Source of the DNA: Candidatus Hydrogenedentota bacterium
GTDB taxonomy: Bacteria > Hydrogenedentota > Hydrogenedentia > Hydrogenedentales > JAEUWI01
Direction of reading: 5' to 3'
DNA: 45,496 nt
Assembly (NCBI GenBank): GCA_016791475.1
Contig: JAEUWI010000054.1
Location: forward strand, 1 to 45,496
In this document: positions 1 to 9,570 of the stretch, in pieces
Position numbering within the stretch: position 1 is the first letter of the stretch
Layout: each line of letters starts with the position of its first letter
Notes under the pieces: generated by a model
What the model saw: only the letters and a program-made list of their open reading frames with translations
Databases searched by the model: none
Told to the model about the DNA's origin: nothing
Program-made: the position numbers and the translations under genes

Positions 1-137
1 AGGTTTTGGCGCTAGATCGAAACTGCTCAGTCCATTTTTGATCAAATTTGGCGCTACGTCAACAGCTAACTATCTGCTACACAAACAATTGCAAAGAATC
101 GAAAACTGGGGATCACTCAGATTCTAGACTCATGCCA

Positions 138-167
138 TGGACAACCCCGTCTCCCAACCGCTAAAAT
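138..167 (+). promoter_or_regulatory. Putative sigma70 promoter for thiH
   Basis: TGGACA (138-143) and TAAAAT (162-167) are separated by 18 bases; each differs from the consensus at one position. Transcription would start near 175, leaving a leader of about 50 bases before thiH. Upstream, the 10-mer TTTGGCGCTA occurs twice, near 5 and 47, with no known role. No experimental support. Confidence 0.45.
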
Positions 168-226
168 ACGCTCTGTAGTGCGCGGGCCTCTCCCCACACC
201 CCGCTTCCATCGAAAGTACCCCTCCC

Positions 227-1351
227 ATGAGTTTCAAACCCCTTATCGAGCAGTGGCCCGCCGAGCGCCTCAAGCCCCTTTATCAGGAAGCCACCCAAGC
301 CGACGTTGAGCGCGCCCTCGTCAAAGATGACCTGGACGTCGCCGATCTCGCCGCGCTCCTGTCCCCGGCGGCCAGGAATTTTCTGGAGCCCATGGCCCGC
401 AAGGCCAACCGCCTCACGCGCTGGCACTTCGGCCGCACGATTTCGCTCTACGCACCCATCTACATCTCCAACCTCTGCGCGGCGGATTGCGTCTACTGCG
501 GCTTCTCCGTGCGCTCGGGCAATAAGGAAAAGCGCGTCACCCTGAAGCCGGCAGAAATCCACAAGGAGTGCGCCGCCCTCGCCGCCATGGGCTATGAGAA
601 CATTCTCATCCTCACCGGCGAAGCGCCCAAAGCGGTGGACGTGGAATACATCGCCGAGTCCATCGCCATCGCCCGCGAATATTTCAGCGGAGTCTCCGTG
701 GAGATCTACGCCGTGGACGAGCCGGATTACCAGCGTTTCGTCGAGGCCGGCCTCGAAGGCGTCACGCTCTACATGGAGACCTACCACCGGCCTACCTATG
801 AGCAGGTCCACCTCGAAGGCCAGAAATCGATCTACGATTACCGCCTCGACGCCACCGAGCGCGCTGGCAATGCCGGGGTGCGCAAGCTCAGCATCGGCGC
901 GCTCCTCGGCCTCCACCAGTGGCAGGAAGAGTTGCTCTGGGTCGGCCTCCACGCCCGGCACCTGCAAAAGCAGTGCTGGCAGTCGGCCATCTCCATTTCA
1001 TTCCCCCGCATTCTCCACATGCCCGAGCGCTTTCAGGTGCGCGACTTCGTGAGCGACGCCGATCTCGTCCAGGGCATGCTCGCCATGCGCCTCTTTCTGC
1101 CCGAGGTTGGCTTCAATCTTTCTACCCGCGAAGCTCCGTCCTTCCGCGACAAACTCATCCCTCTCGGCGTCACCCACATGAGCGCCGGATCCAGCACGCG
1201 CCCCGGCGGCTACGCCACGCGCGGCGTCGAAGTGCTCGAACAATTCGAGATCGAAGACACCCGCCCCCCCGCGGAAGTGATCGAAGTCATCCGCGCCGCG
1301 GGCTACGACCCCGTCTGGAAAGACTTCGACCGCGCCTTTGATCACGCCTAG
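227..1351 (+). CDS. thiH: 2-iminoacetate synthase ThiH (radical SAM)
   Basis: ThiH is the radical-SAM tyrosine lyase that makes dehydroglycine (2-iminoacetate) for the thiazole ring of thiamine, releasing p-cresol; it is the oxygen-sensitive alternative to ThiO. The 374-aa product has the CX3CX2C cluster motif at C84, C88 and C91 (CAADCVYCGF). The N-terminal ADVERAL and LLSP segments, STREAP/FRD, and the C-terminal PVWKDFD end all match E. coli ThiH (377 aa) closely. It is too short to be HydG, which has a longer C-terminal cluster domain. No thiG, thiS or thiF is in the window, so it looks detached from its pathway. The start has no strong ribosome-binding site. The stop codon TAG (1349-1351) runs into the repeat element that follows. 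Confidence 0.93.
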   Translation: MSFKPLIEQWPAERLKPLYQEATQADVERALVKDDLDVADLAALLSPAARNFLEPMARKANRLTRWHFGRTISLYAPIYISNLCAADCVYCGFSVRSGNKEKRVTLKPAEIHKECAALAAMGYENILILTGEAPKAVDVEYIAESIAIAREYFSGVSVEIYAVDEPDYQRFVEAGLEGVTLYMETYHRPTYEQVHLEGQKSIYDYRLDATERAGNAGVRKLSIGALLGLHQWQEELLWVGLHARHLQKQCWQSAISISFPRILHMPERFQVRDFVSDADLVQGMLAMRLFLPEVGFNLSTREAPSFRDKLIPLGVTHMSAGSSTRPGGYATRGVEVLEQFEIEDTRPPAEVIEVIRAAGYDPVWKDFDRAFDHA

Positions 1352-1652
1352 GGACTGACGCACCCACAGTGCCCCATGGAAAGGGGGTGCCCCCTCAGAC
1401 CCGATCAGCACGGTGTATTAACGTCAGGACGTCGCCGGGTGTGGCTGTCCCGTCGTGCGCGAGGTCAACCCGGTTGCATCGATCGCAACTTCAACAGGCG
1501 ACACGTCGTCTGCTTGCGTGACGATAGGTATCGTGGTCACCTCCCCCGACAACGGGACAGCCACACCCTGCGACATCACGTTCACGCATTCGAGTAATGG
1601 ATTGATTGTGGCCAACGAAGGTCTTCAGCTTTACCGTGGGTGCGTCAGTCCC
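1351..1652. repeat. Nested-palindrome intergenic element, copy A
   Basis: A 302-bp element sits between the convergent ends of thiH and rmuC. Its outer inverted repeat is GGGACTGACGCACCC (1351-1365) against its complement at 1638-1652, with imperfect pairing running inward to about 1370/1633. An inner inverted repeat, GGGTGTGGCTGTCCCGT (1437-1453), pairs with 1552-1568. TA dinucleotides flank both outer ends (1349-1350 and 1653-1654). The stop codons of both neighbours (TAG) are formed at the element border. Copy B at 9266-9566 has the same geometry. The spacers contain local hairpins but no credible protein. It could be a Tc1/IS630-type MITE with TA duplication, or a structured RNA/DNA element used between convergent genes. 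Confidence 0.8.
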
Positions 1653-3172
1653 TACGACGCATCATCCACCAGCCGCTTCGGCCCCTGCTCCACGCCCTCC
1701 AGTTCCGGGATATCCCCGCCCTTCGCCGCGCCGAGTTCCTTGAACTTCCGCGCACTTACCAGCACCCGGCTTTCGAAGGCGCCCGCCGCCTTGTTGTAGG
1801 CGTTGTTAGCACGATCCAGGCCCTTGCGCAGCTCGTGAAAATGCTCCGTCAGCGTGCGGAGACGCTCATAAAGCTGCTGACCCAGTTCGCTGATGGCCTG
1901 GGCATTCTCCGCGAGCTGTTCCTGACGCCAGCCAAAGGCCACGGCCTGCAACAGCGCGATCAGCGTCGTGGGTGTCGCGATGATCACCTTGTGCGCCACG
2001 CCCCGCTCGATCAAATCGGGCTGCTGCTCCAGCGCCGCGCCGAAGAAGTGTTCGCCGGGCAAAAAGAGCACCACAAACTCCGGCGACTGCTCGAACTGGC
2101 TCCAGTAGGCCTTCGCGCCCAACTGCTGCACGTGCGCGGCCACATGGCGCGCGTGCTCCTTCACGCAGAGCGCGCGTCCCGCCTCGTCGGCCATCTCAAG
2201 ACCGTCCAGATAGGCCTTCAGCGGTACCTTCGCGTCCACCACGATCCGCTTGTTGTTCGGCAGCTTGATCACCATGTCCGGACGTTGCCGCCCCTGCTCC
2301 GTGCCCTGGCTTTCCTGCTCCACGAAGTCGCACCACGCCACCATGCCCGCCATCTCCACCACGCGCTTGAGCTGGATCTCGCCCCAGCGTCCCCGCGACT
2401 GGGGCGCACGCAGGGCCTTCACCAGATTCGCCGTTTCCGCCTGCAACTGACCGTGGCCCGCCGCCAATACCTTCACCTGCTCCGTCAACTGCGCATAGGC
2501 CGAGGCGCGATCTTTTTCCACCGCATTGATCCGCGCGTTGACCTGTTCCAGCGACTCCTTCAGCGGCTTTACCAGATCGCCGATAGCGTTCTGCCGCGTG
2601 GTTAAATCGCCCTGGGCTTTCTCCTGAAACTGCGCAAGGTTCTCCCGCGCCAATTGGAGGAACGACTGATTGTTGGTCTTCAACGCTTCCGCCGAGAGCG
2701 ACGAAAACGCATCACGGAAATGGGACTTCGCCTCTTCCAGCATGGCGAATTTCTCGTCCGCCGCGCGGCGTTCATCGTCCAGCAGCGTGCACAATTCCGA
2801 GATGCGCGATTTGTGCGTTGAGTTCTCCTCCCGCAGCATGCGGTATTCCGCTGTGGCATTGGCCAGTTGCGCCTCCAGCTCCGGAACGCGCGTGTTGCGC
2901 TCCAGACTCGCCGCCAGCCGCGCCCGGGCCGTCTGCAACGCCTCTTGATACTGCTCCAGCGAGCGCCGCCCCTGTTCCGCGTTGTGCTGCAACTGGCCGA
3001 GATACTTCTCCAACTGACGGATGCGTTCTTCCGCCGCGCCCTGCGCCCGATCCTGCTGACCCGACAGCACCGCCTCCCGCGCCTGCGACTGGGCACGCAC
3101 CAGCAGCCACGCAAAGACACCACCCACCAGCGCGCCACCCGCCACACCCGCAAATAAATGCCACAATTCCAT
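1652..3172 (-). CDS. rmuC: DNA recombination protein RmuC homologue
   Basis: RmuC-family proteins limit DNA inversions and have a nuclease-like PD-(D/E)XK fold; their exact activity is not settled. The 506-aa product starts with one membrane anchor (about residues 5-25). A long coiled coil rich in Q, E, R and A follows to about residue 230. The RmuC domain holds RPDMVIKLPNN and the DAK motif at 313-315, as expected for the family. A GGGAG site lies just before the ATG at 3172. It converges on thiH, and its stop codon is contributed by the edge of the palindromic element. It is divergent from the Tat-exported gene at 3530. Confidence 0.92.
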   Translation of the reverse strand: MELWHLFAGVAGGALVGGVFAWLLVRAQSQAREAVLSGQQDRAQGAAEERIRQLEKYLGQLQHNAEQGRRSLEQYQEALQTARARLAASLERNTRVPELEAQLANATAEYRMLREENSTHKSRISELCTLLDDERRAADEKFAMLEEAKSHFRDAFSSLSAEALKTNNQSFLQLARENLAQFQEKAQGDLTTRQNAIGDLVKPLKESLEQVNARINAVEKDRASAYAQLTEQVKVLAAGHGQLQAETANLVKALRAPQSRGRWGEIQLKRVVEMAGMVAWCDFVEQESQGTEQGRQRPDMVIKLPNNKRIVVDAKVPLKAYLDGLEMADEAGRALCVKEHARHVAAHVQQLGAKAYWSQFEQSPEFVVLFLPGEHFFGAALEQQPDLIERGVAHKVIIATPTTLIALLQAVAFGWRQEQLAENAQAISELGQQLYERLRTLTEHFHELRKGLDRANNAYNKAAGAFESRVLVSARKFKELGAAKGGDIPELEGVEQGPKRLVDDAS

Positions 3173-3529
3173 ACATCACTCCCGTAACCGATCAACTCCG
3201 CGTCATCTTGCGCCATCATAACAATAAACCGATATCGGCTTTGTCTTGAACCACGGAGCCCACGAAGGCACGGAGAAGAGTGGGATAACGAGACACGGTT
3301 CTTGAAGAAAAGCATCTATGGATTCGAGCGTTCCACTCTCCATAGTTAACGCTCCGTGCCTCAGTGTGCTCCGTGGTCAAATCTCTTAGCGTCTTCGCGC
3401 CTTTGCGTGCAACACATCCCTGTTTCAATTCCGTGAAATTCCGTGCCCTTCCGTGGTTAAAGCCTTTCCATGGTATTCCCCAACCCAAAGATGCTACCCT
3501 GCGAAATCACCACACAGGAGCAGGAACCC
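3173..3529. repeat. Divergent intergenic region with phased short repeats
   Basis: No gene is seen here. A 25-bp arm at 3251-3275 (three CACGGAG-like units) pairs with 3352-3376 at 22 of 25 positions, giving a large hairpin with a 76-base loop. A third array, TTCCGTG repeated three times at 10-bp spacing, lies at 3429-3456. Between them, near 3385-3411, is an array of TAGCGTC/TCGCGCC/TTGCGTG-type units of period 8-9. These are dispersed intergenic repeats. Promoters for rmuC and the 3530 gene must lie here, but none is convincing. Confidence 0.7.
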
Positions 3530-5638
3530 ATGTCCCAACCCACGCGTAGAACCGTCCTGAAGCTCGGCGTCGCGAGCCTTCCCGCCGCCGCATTCCTCGC
3601 CCAGCCCAAGGCCCTGGCGGCGCCAACATCGCCTCTTGCAGGCCCGGACGCCATCGAAAAAGCCTCCGTCTGCTTTCGGATCGGACAGCCCATCTGGGCC
3701 AACGAAGCACGCTTCAACGAACTCCTCGATCTCTTCGATGCCCATCGCGGCGTGACCGACGAGGTCACCCTTTTCACCTCCGAGACCCATCCGCCCCTGC
3801 CGCTTGATGTGATGTTGGCGCGCATGACCGTGCTCCAGGCGCGGATGGTATCGGCCCGCGCGCGGGGCTATCGCTCGGGCGTCAACATTCTCGCGACCAT
3901 CGGACACCACGAAGAGAATCTGCCCAATTCCCTCCAGGGCGACTTTACCCCGGCCACCGATCCCAACGGCAACGTCTGTCGCGGATCCATCTGCCCCAAC
4001 GATCCGGCGCTGCATGCGTATGCCGTCAAAGTCTACCAGGCCCTCCCTTCCACACAGCCCGACTACATCTGGATCGACGACGACGTCCGGCTTTTCGGCC
4101 ATTCTCCCGTTCGGGCCACGTGTTTCTGCGACCGCTGCGTGGGGATATTCTCGAAACAGGTAAGAACGTCCTATACGCGCGACAGCCTCCGCGAAGCCTT
4201 CGGCGCGGGCACCTTGGAAGAGCGCCTCCAACTTCGGCGCGCCTTCCTGCAGCACAATCGCGACACGCTGAGCCGGCTGTTTGCCCTCATCGAGGGCACG
4301 GTGCACAAGGCCGCGCCGGGCATGCCCCTCGGCTTCATGACCGGCGACCGATTCTACGAAGGCTACGACTTCGACACCTGGGCCGAGGTGCTCGCGGGCC
4401 CGAGTCATTCCCCCGTGCTGTGGCGGCCCGGCGGCGGCGCCTATCGCGAAGATCGTCTCGACGACTTCCCCGACAAGGCCCACGCCATGGGACGCCAGGT
4501 GGCCCTGCTCCCTCAGCACGTCCGCGTGATCCAATCAGAAGTGGAGAGCTTCCCCTATCAGCGCCTGAAGAAGAGTATCCACACCACGGCCATGGAAGCC
4601 GCCGCCTACATCGCAGCAGGCTGCACCGGCACCGCCTTCAACGTGCTATCCATGTACGACGAGCCGCTGGACGAATATGCGCCCTTGGTCGCGGGCTTGA
4701 AAGAAGCGCGACCCTTCCTCGATCTACTCGCCGCCCACCAGGGCCGCGTCGCGCCCACGGGCCTGCACAGCGGCTGGGTGAAGGACACCTATGCCGCATC
4801 CAACCCCGACGGCCCTTGGCTCGGCGATCCCGGCTCCCCCAACTACTGCAACGAACTCTGGGCCACCGGCCTGCCCGCGGCCTACGCGGCGGAGCACGCC
4901 GCCGTCACCGCCCTCTCCGGCGATGGCGTCCTCGCCCTCAGCGCGAACCAGATCGAGTCGGCACTCGCGGGCGGACTCTACATCGACGGACCCGCCCTCA
5001 CGCGCCTGAACGATCTGGGCTACGGCGAACTCACCGGCTTCGCCGTGGACAAGGTCGAGCACATCGACTGCATCGAAGAGTTGACCAGCCACGTTCTCAA
5101 CGGCGACTACGCCGGACGCCGCCGCAACGGCCGTCAGTCCTTCTACAAATCCCCCGCCAGCCTGCTGCGCCCAACCGCTGAAGGGACGATCTCCCTCTCC
5201 CGCATCGTGGACTATACCTACAACGAAATCGCCCCATGCTGCACGGGGCTCTTCGAGAACAAGCTTGGCGGCCGCATCTGCGTCGCGGGCTACTACCCCT
5301 GGGAACAAATGCAGAACCTCAGCAAGTCCTCTCAGCTCAAAGCCGTCATGCAATGGTTATCGAAAGATACCCTCGCCGCCCACATCGCCTCCTTCCACCG
5401 CATCAACCTCTGGGTGCGCGAGACCGCGCCCGACCGATTCGCCATCGCCCTCTTAAACGCCTACGGCGATCCCGCCGAGGCCATCGAAATCATCGTGCGC
5501 ACCCAACAGCCAACACTGACTTTCTACGACAACCACGGCACCCAGAGCGCCGTCGCCGCAAGCGCAACACAATCAGGAGAGTCCCGTTTCACTCTCCCAA
5601 CCATCGAGCCCTGGGGCATGGCTTTCTTGAGCATATGA
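3530..5638 (+). CDS. Tat-exported glycosidase-like protein, function unknown
   Basis: I chose the ATG at 3530, with AGGAG at 3516-3520, over an upstream in-frame ATG at 3470. It begins a clear twin-arginine signal (TRRTVLKLG, then a hydrophobic stretch and AQPKALAA). The mature protein of about 670 aa has the feel of a TIM-barrel glycoside hydrolase: DYIWIDDDVR near residue 185, a CFCDRC cysteine cluster just after it, and a C-terminal beta-rich region ending with EPWGMAFLSI. It resembles uncharacterised hydrolase-like proteins of Planctomycetes and relatives by general pattern. I cannot assign a GH family or catalytic acids. It stands alone, upstream of recQ. Confidence 0.75.
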   Translation: MSQPTRRTVLKLGVASLPAAAFLAQPKALAAPTSPLAGPDAIEKASVCFRIGQPIWANEARFNELLDLFDAHRGVTDEVTLFTSETHPPLPLDVMLARMTVLQARMVSARARGYRSGVNILATIGHHEENLPNSLQGDFTPATDPNGNVCRGSICPNDPALHAYAVKVYQALPSTQPDYIWIDDDVRLFGHSPVRATCFCDRCVGIFSKQVRTSYTRDSLREAFGAGTLEERLQLRRAFLQHNRDTLSRLFALIEGTVHKAAPGMPLGFMTGDRFYEGYDFDTWAEVLAGPSHSPVLWRPGGGAYREDRLDDFPDKAHAMGRQVALLPQHVRVIQSEVESFPYQRLKKSIHTTAMEAAAYIAAGCTGTAFNVLSMYDEPLDEYAPLVAGLKEARPFLDLLAAHQGRVAPTGLHSGWVKDTYAASNPDGPWLGDPGSPNYCNELWATGLPAAYAAEHAAVTALSGDGVLALSANQIESALAGGLYIDGPALTRLNDLGYGELTGFAVDKVEHIDCIEELTSHVLNGDYAGRRRNGRQSFYKSPASLLRPTAEGTISLSRIVDYTYNEIAPCCTGLFENKLGGRICVAGYYPWEQMQNLSKSSQLKAVMQWLSKDTLAAHIASFHRINLWVRETAPDRFAIALLNAYGDPAEAIEIIVRTQQPTLTFYDNHGTQSAVAASATQSGESRFTLPTIEPWGMAFLSI

Positions 5639-5690
5639 TAAGGGATATACAACGGGCATAGACGAGTCTTATGTCATTCACGAAAGTCTG

Positions 5691-5712
5691 CCGAAGGTTA
5701 ACCCACCTTCGG
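5691..5712 (+). terminator. Hairpin downstream of the Tat-exported gene
   Basis: CCGAAGGT (5691-5698) pairs perfectly with ACCTTCGG (5705-5712) around a 6-base loop, about 50 bases after the stop codon. A second small hairpin, ACCATT/AATGGT, follows. There is no U-run, so it is at best a weak or Rho-assisted terminator. Confidence 0.35.
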
Positions 5713-5822
5713 TAACCATTCCATCTCAAATGGTCATACAGCTTCGGAGCGTGCCTCGCTGCGCGGGATGACGGTACCTCAGAGCGCACCCAAGGCCCTG
5801 CCTGTGCTAAAGTATCGCCGTC

Positions 5823-8003
<2,181 letters not shown>

Positions 8004-8020
8004 CGTCTGAAATTGAAATA

Positions 8021-8084
8021 ACCTCAAAGGACTCAAATAGAACGATAACAGGCTCACTTTTGTGCTCTTTGAGTTCTTTGAGGT
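8021..8084 (+). terminator. Repeat-derived hairpin after recQ
   Basis: ACCTCAAAGGACTCAAATAG (8021-8040) pairs with 8065-8084 at 18 of 20 positions. Each arm is itself a tandem of CTCAAAG-type units with period 9. It lies 18 bases after the recQ stop and could stop transcription or protect the 3' end. There is no long U-run. Confidence 0.45.
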
Positions 8085-8406
8085 CTATCCCCCTCTTTGT
8101 TGTCTGGCTGCTGAGCGGTGGGCCTGTGAAAAAGCTAATTTCGAGGACGCGATCCCGATTTCTTATTCGTGTGGGTTCGTGTCCATTCGTGGTTGAGTTT
8201 TCTGCCTGACTTCAGACGACTGAAATATTACGGCCTTTCCTTTTTCCGAGAAATTCCGTGCCCTTCCTTGGTCCCGATCTTATTGACCACGGAATGACAC
8301 GGAAGTTCACGGAAAAGACCGCGTCTTCCAAAACCCGGTTGCGCTTTTGCTGGTCCGTATATTACTGTTTAGCGGTTCAACCTACCCCACAGGAGATTTT
8401 CTTCCC
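8085..8406. repeat. Intergenic region with further phased repeats
   Basis: No gene is seen. TTCGTG occurs three times at 10-bp spacing at 8166-8191. TTCCGTGCCCTTCCTTGGTC (8254-8273) pairs with 8285-8304 at 17 of 20 positions, the right arm being CACGGAA units of period 10. The layout matches that in 3251-3456, with related but different core units. The ribosome-binding site of the next gene (AGGAG at 8391-8395) is at the right end. Confidence 0.65.
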
Positions 8407-9273
8407 ATGCAGAAGCAGATAGCAATCTTAACAGCCGCCCTTCTCACCGCCACCTTCACCTTCACCGCCGCCCACGCGGACTTCGACAAGCCCGTCGTTA
8501 AGCGCTGGACCAAGATGGAGAAGAACGACAAGGGCGAGATGGAAGAAGTGAAGTACATGACCATCGACGGAATCATGGTTCACGAGACCGACCCGAAGAT
8601 CGTGCCCCAGCCGCCCATCGTGACGCCCGGCCCCGCGCCGGAGAGCGGTGTCATCACGCCCGCGCCGTCCGATGCCATCGTGCTTTTCGACGGCACGAGC
8701 CTGGACAACTGGACGGCGACGGACGGCTCGGCGACGAAGTGGATCCTGAAGGACGGCGTGATGCAGCCCACGGAGGACTCCGGTTACATCCAGTCGAAGC
8801 AGCAGTTCGGCTCGTGCCAGTTGCACGTGGAATTCGCCACGCCCGCCGTGCCCGAGGGCGAAGGCCAGGGCCGGGGCAACAGCGGCGTGTTTCTCATGGG
8901 CCAGTACGAAGTGCAGGTTCTCGACTCCTACAACAACACGACTTATCCCGATGGCCAGTGCGCCGCGCTCTATGGACGCAATGTGCCGCTGGTGAACGCC
9001 TGCCGCAAGCCCGGCGAATGGCAGAGCTACGACATCATCTTCCACCGCCCGATTTTTGAAGGCGACAAGGTTGTGAAGCGCGCCACCTTCACCGTAATTC
9101 AAAACGGCGTGCTGGTCCACGACAACATCGAGCTGAGCGGCGGCAACGGGTGGGAAGGCAGCCATTCCATCAGCGAATACGTCGCCCACGGCGACAAGGG
9201 CCCCCTCCAGTTCCAGGACCACGGCAACCCGGTGTCCTTCCGCAATGTCTGGGTGCGGGAACTCAGGGACTGA
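8407..9273 (+). CDS. Secreted DUF1080 (3-keto-disaccharide hydrolase-type) protein
   Basis: The domain now called 3-keto-disaccharide hydrolase (DUF1080) is a concanavalin-like jelly roll common in planctomycete-like genomes and linked to sugar processing. The 288-aa product starts at ATG 8407, preceded by AGGAG at 8391-8395. It has a Sec signal ending near AHA-DF, a charged linker, and the DUF1080 core from about residue 95 (IVLFDGTSLDNW) through GNSGVFLMGQYEVQVLDS, GEWQSYDIIFHRP and FRNVWVREL. The usual C-terminal REL is followed by Arg-Asp-stop, encoded by the first bases of repeat copy B, so the last two residues come from the element or its junction. Substrate cannot be told. Confidence 0.9.
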   Translation: MQKQIAILTAALLTATFTFTAAHADFDKPVVKRWTKMEKNDKGEMEEVKYMTIDGIMVHETDPKIVPQPPIVTPGPAPESGVITPAPSDAIVLFDGTSLDNWTATDGSATKWILKDGVMQPTEDSGYIQSKQQFGSCQLHVEFATPAVPEGEGQGRGNSGVFLMGQYEVQVLDSYNNTTYPDGQCAALYGRNVPLVNACRKPGEWQSYDIIFHRPIFEGDKVVKRATFTVIQNGVLVHDNIELSGGNGWEGSHSISEYVAHGDKGPLQFQDHGNPVSFRNVWVRELRD

Positions 9274-9566
9274 CGCGCCCATATACGCCGGGGTGATCGA
9301 CGTACCCCTAGATTGCAAGTCCTTTTGCGATGGATGGGCGTGATGCCGTTGGGCGTGGCTGTCCCGTCGTCAGCGGGGAAGTCTTCACTTTTCGGCAATA
9401 CTTCGCGCGGTACATGTTGCCTGTTGCAATGGCGTGCAGAAAGAGCGGGGTCTACTTCCCGCGCGACGGGACAGCCACGCCCGGCGACGTATCATGCTCG
9501 CGTTGCCGAGCGTGTCTGGTTCCGGGGCCACTGGATCTGCCTGGTATCGTTGGGCGCGTCAGTCCC
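9266..9566. repeat. Nested-palindrome intergenic element, copy B
   Basis: This 301-bp element has the same plan as copy A. The outer arms are GGGACTGACGCGCCC (9266-9280) and its complement at 9552-9566. The inner arms are GGGCGTGGCTGTCCCGT (9351-9367, extending to 9369) and 9466-9482. The inner pair spans 132 bp in both copies, and the flanking intervals are 85 and 84 bp against 86 and 84 bp in copy A. Outer stems differ as GCACCC/GGGTGC versus GCGCCC/GGGCGC, and inner stems as GGGTG/CACCC versus GGGCG/CGCCC, so pairing is kept. Spacers are mostly diverged. It supplies the TGA stop of the DUF1080 gene. No TA flanks are seen here. Confidence 0.8.
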
Positions 9567-9570
9567 CTGG

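Noticed and set aside
1351-1652. Integron attC site or integrase-related cassette
   Set aside because: No GTTRRRY/RYYYAAC core sites, length and nested symmetry do not fit, and no integrase is in the window.
1640-2605. 321-codon open frame on the plus strand
   Set aside because: Antisense to rmuC, low-complexity His/Leu/Arg-rich translation.
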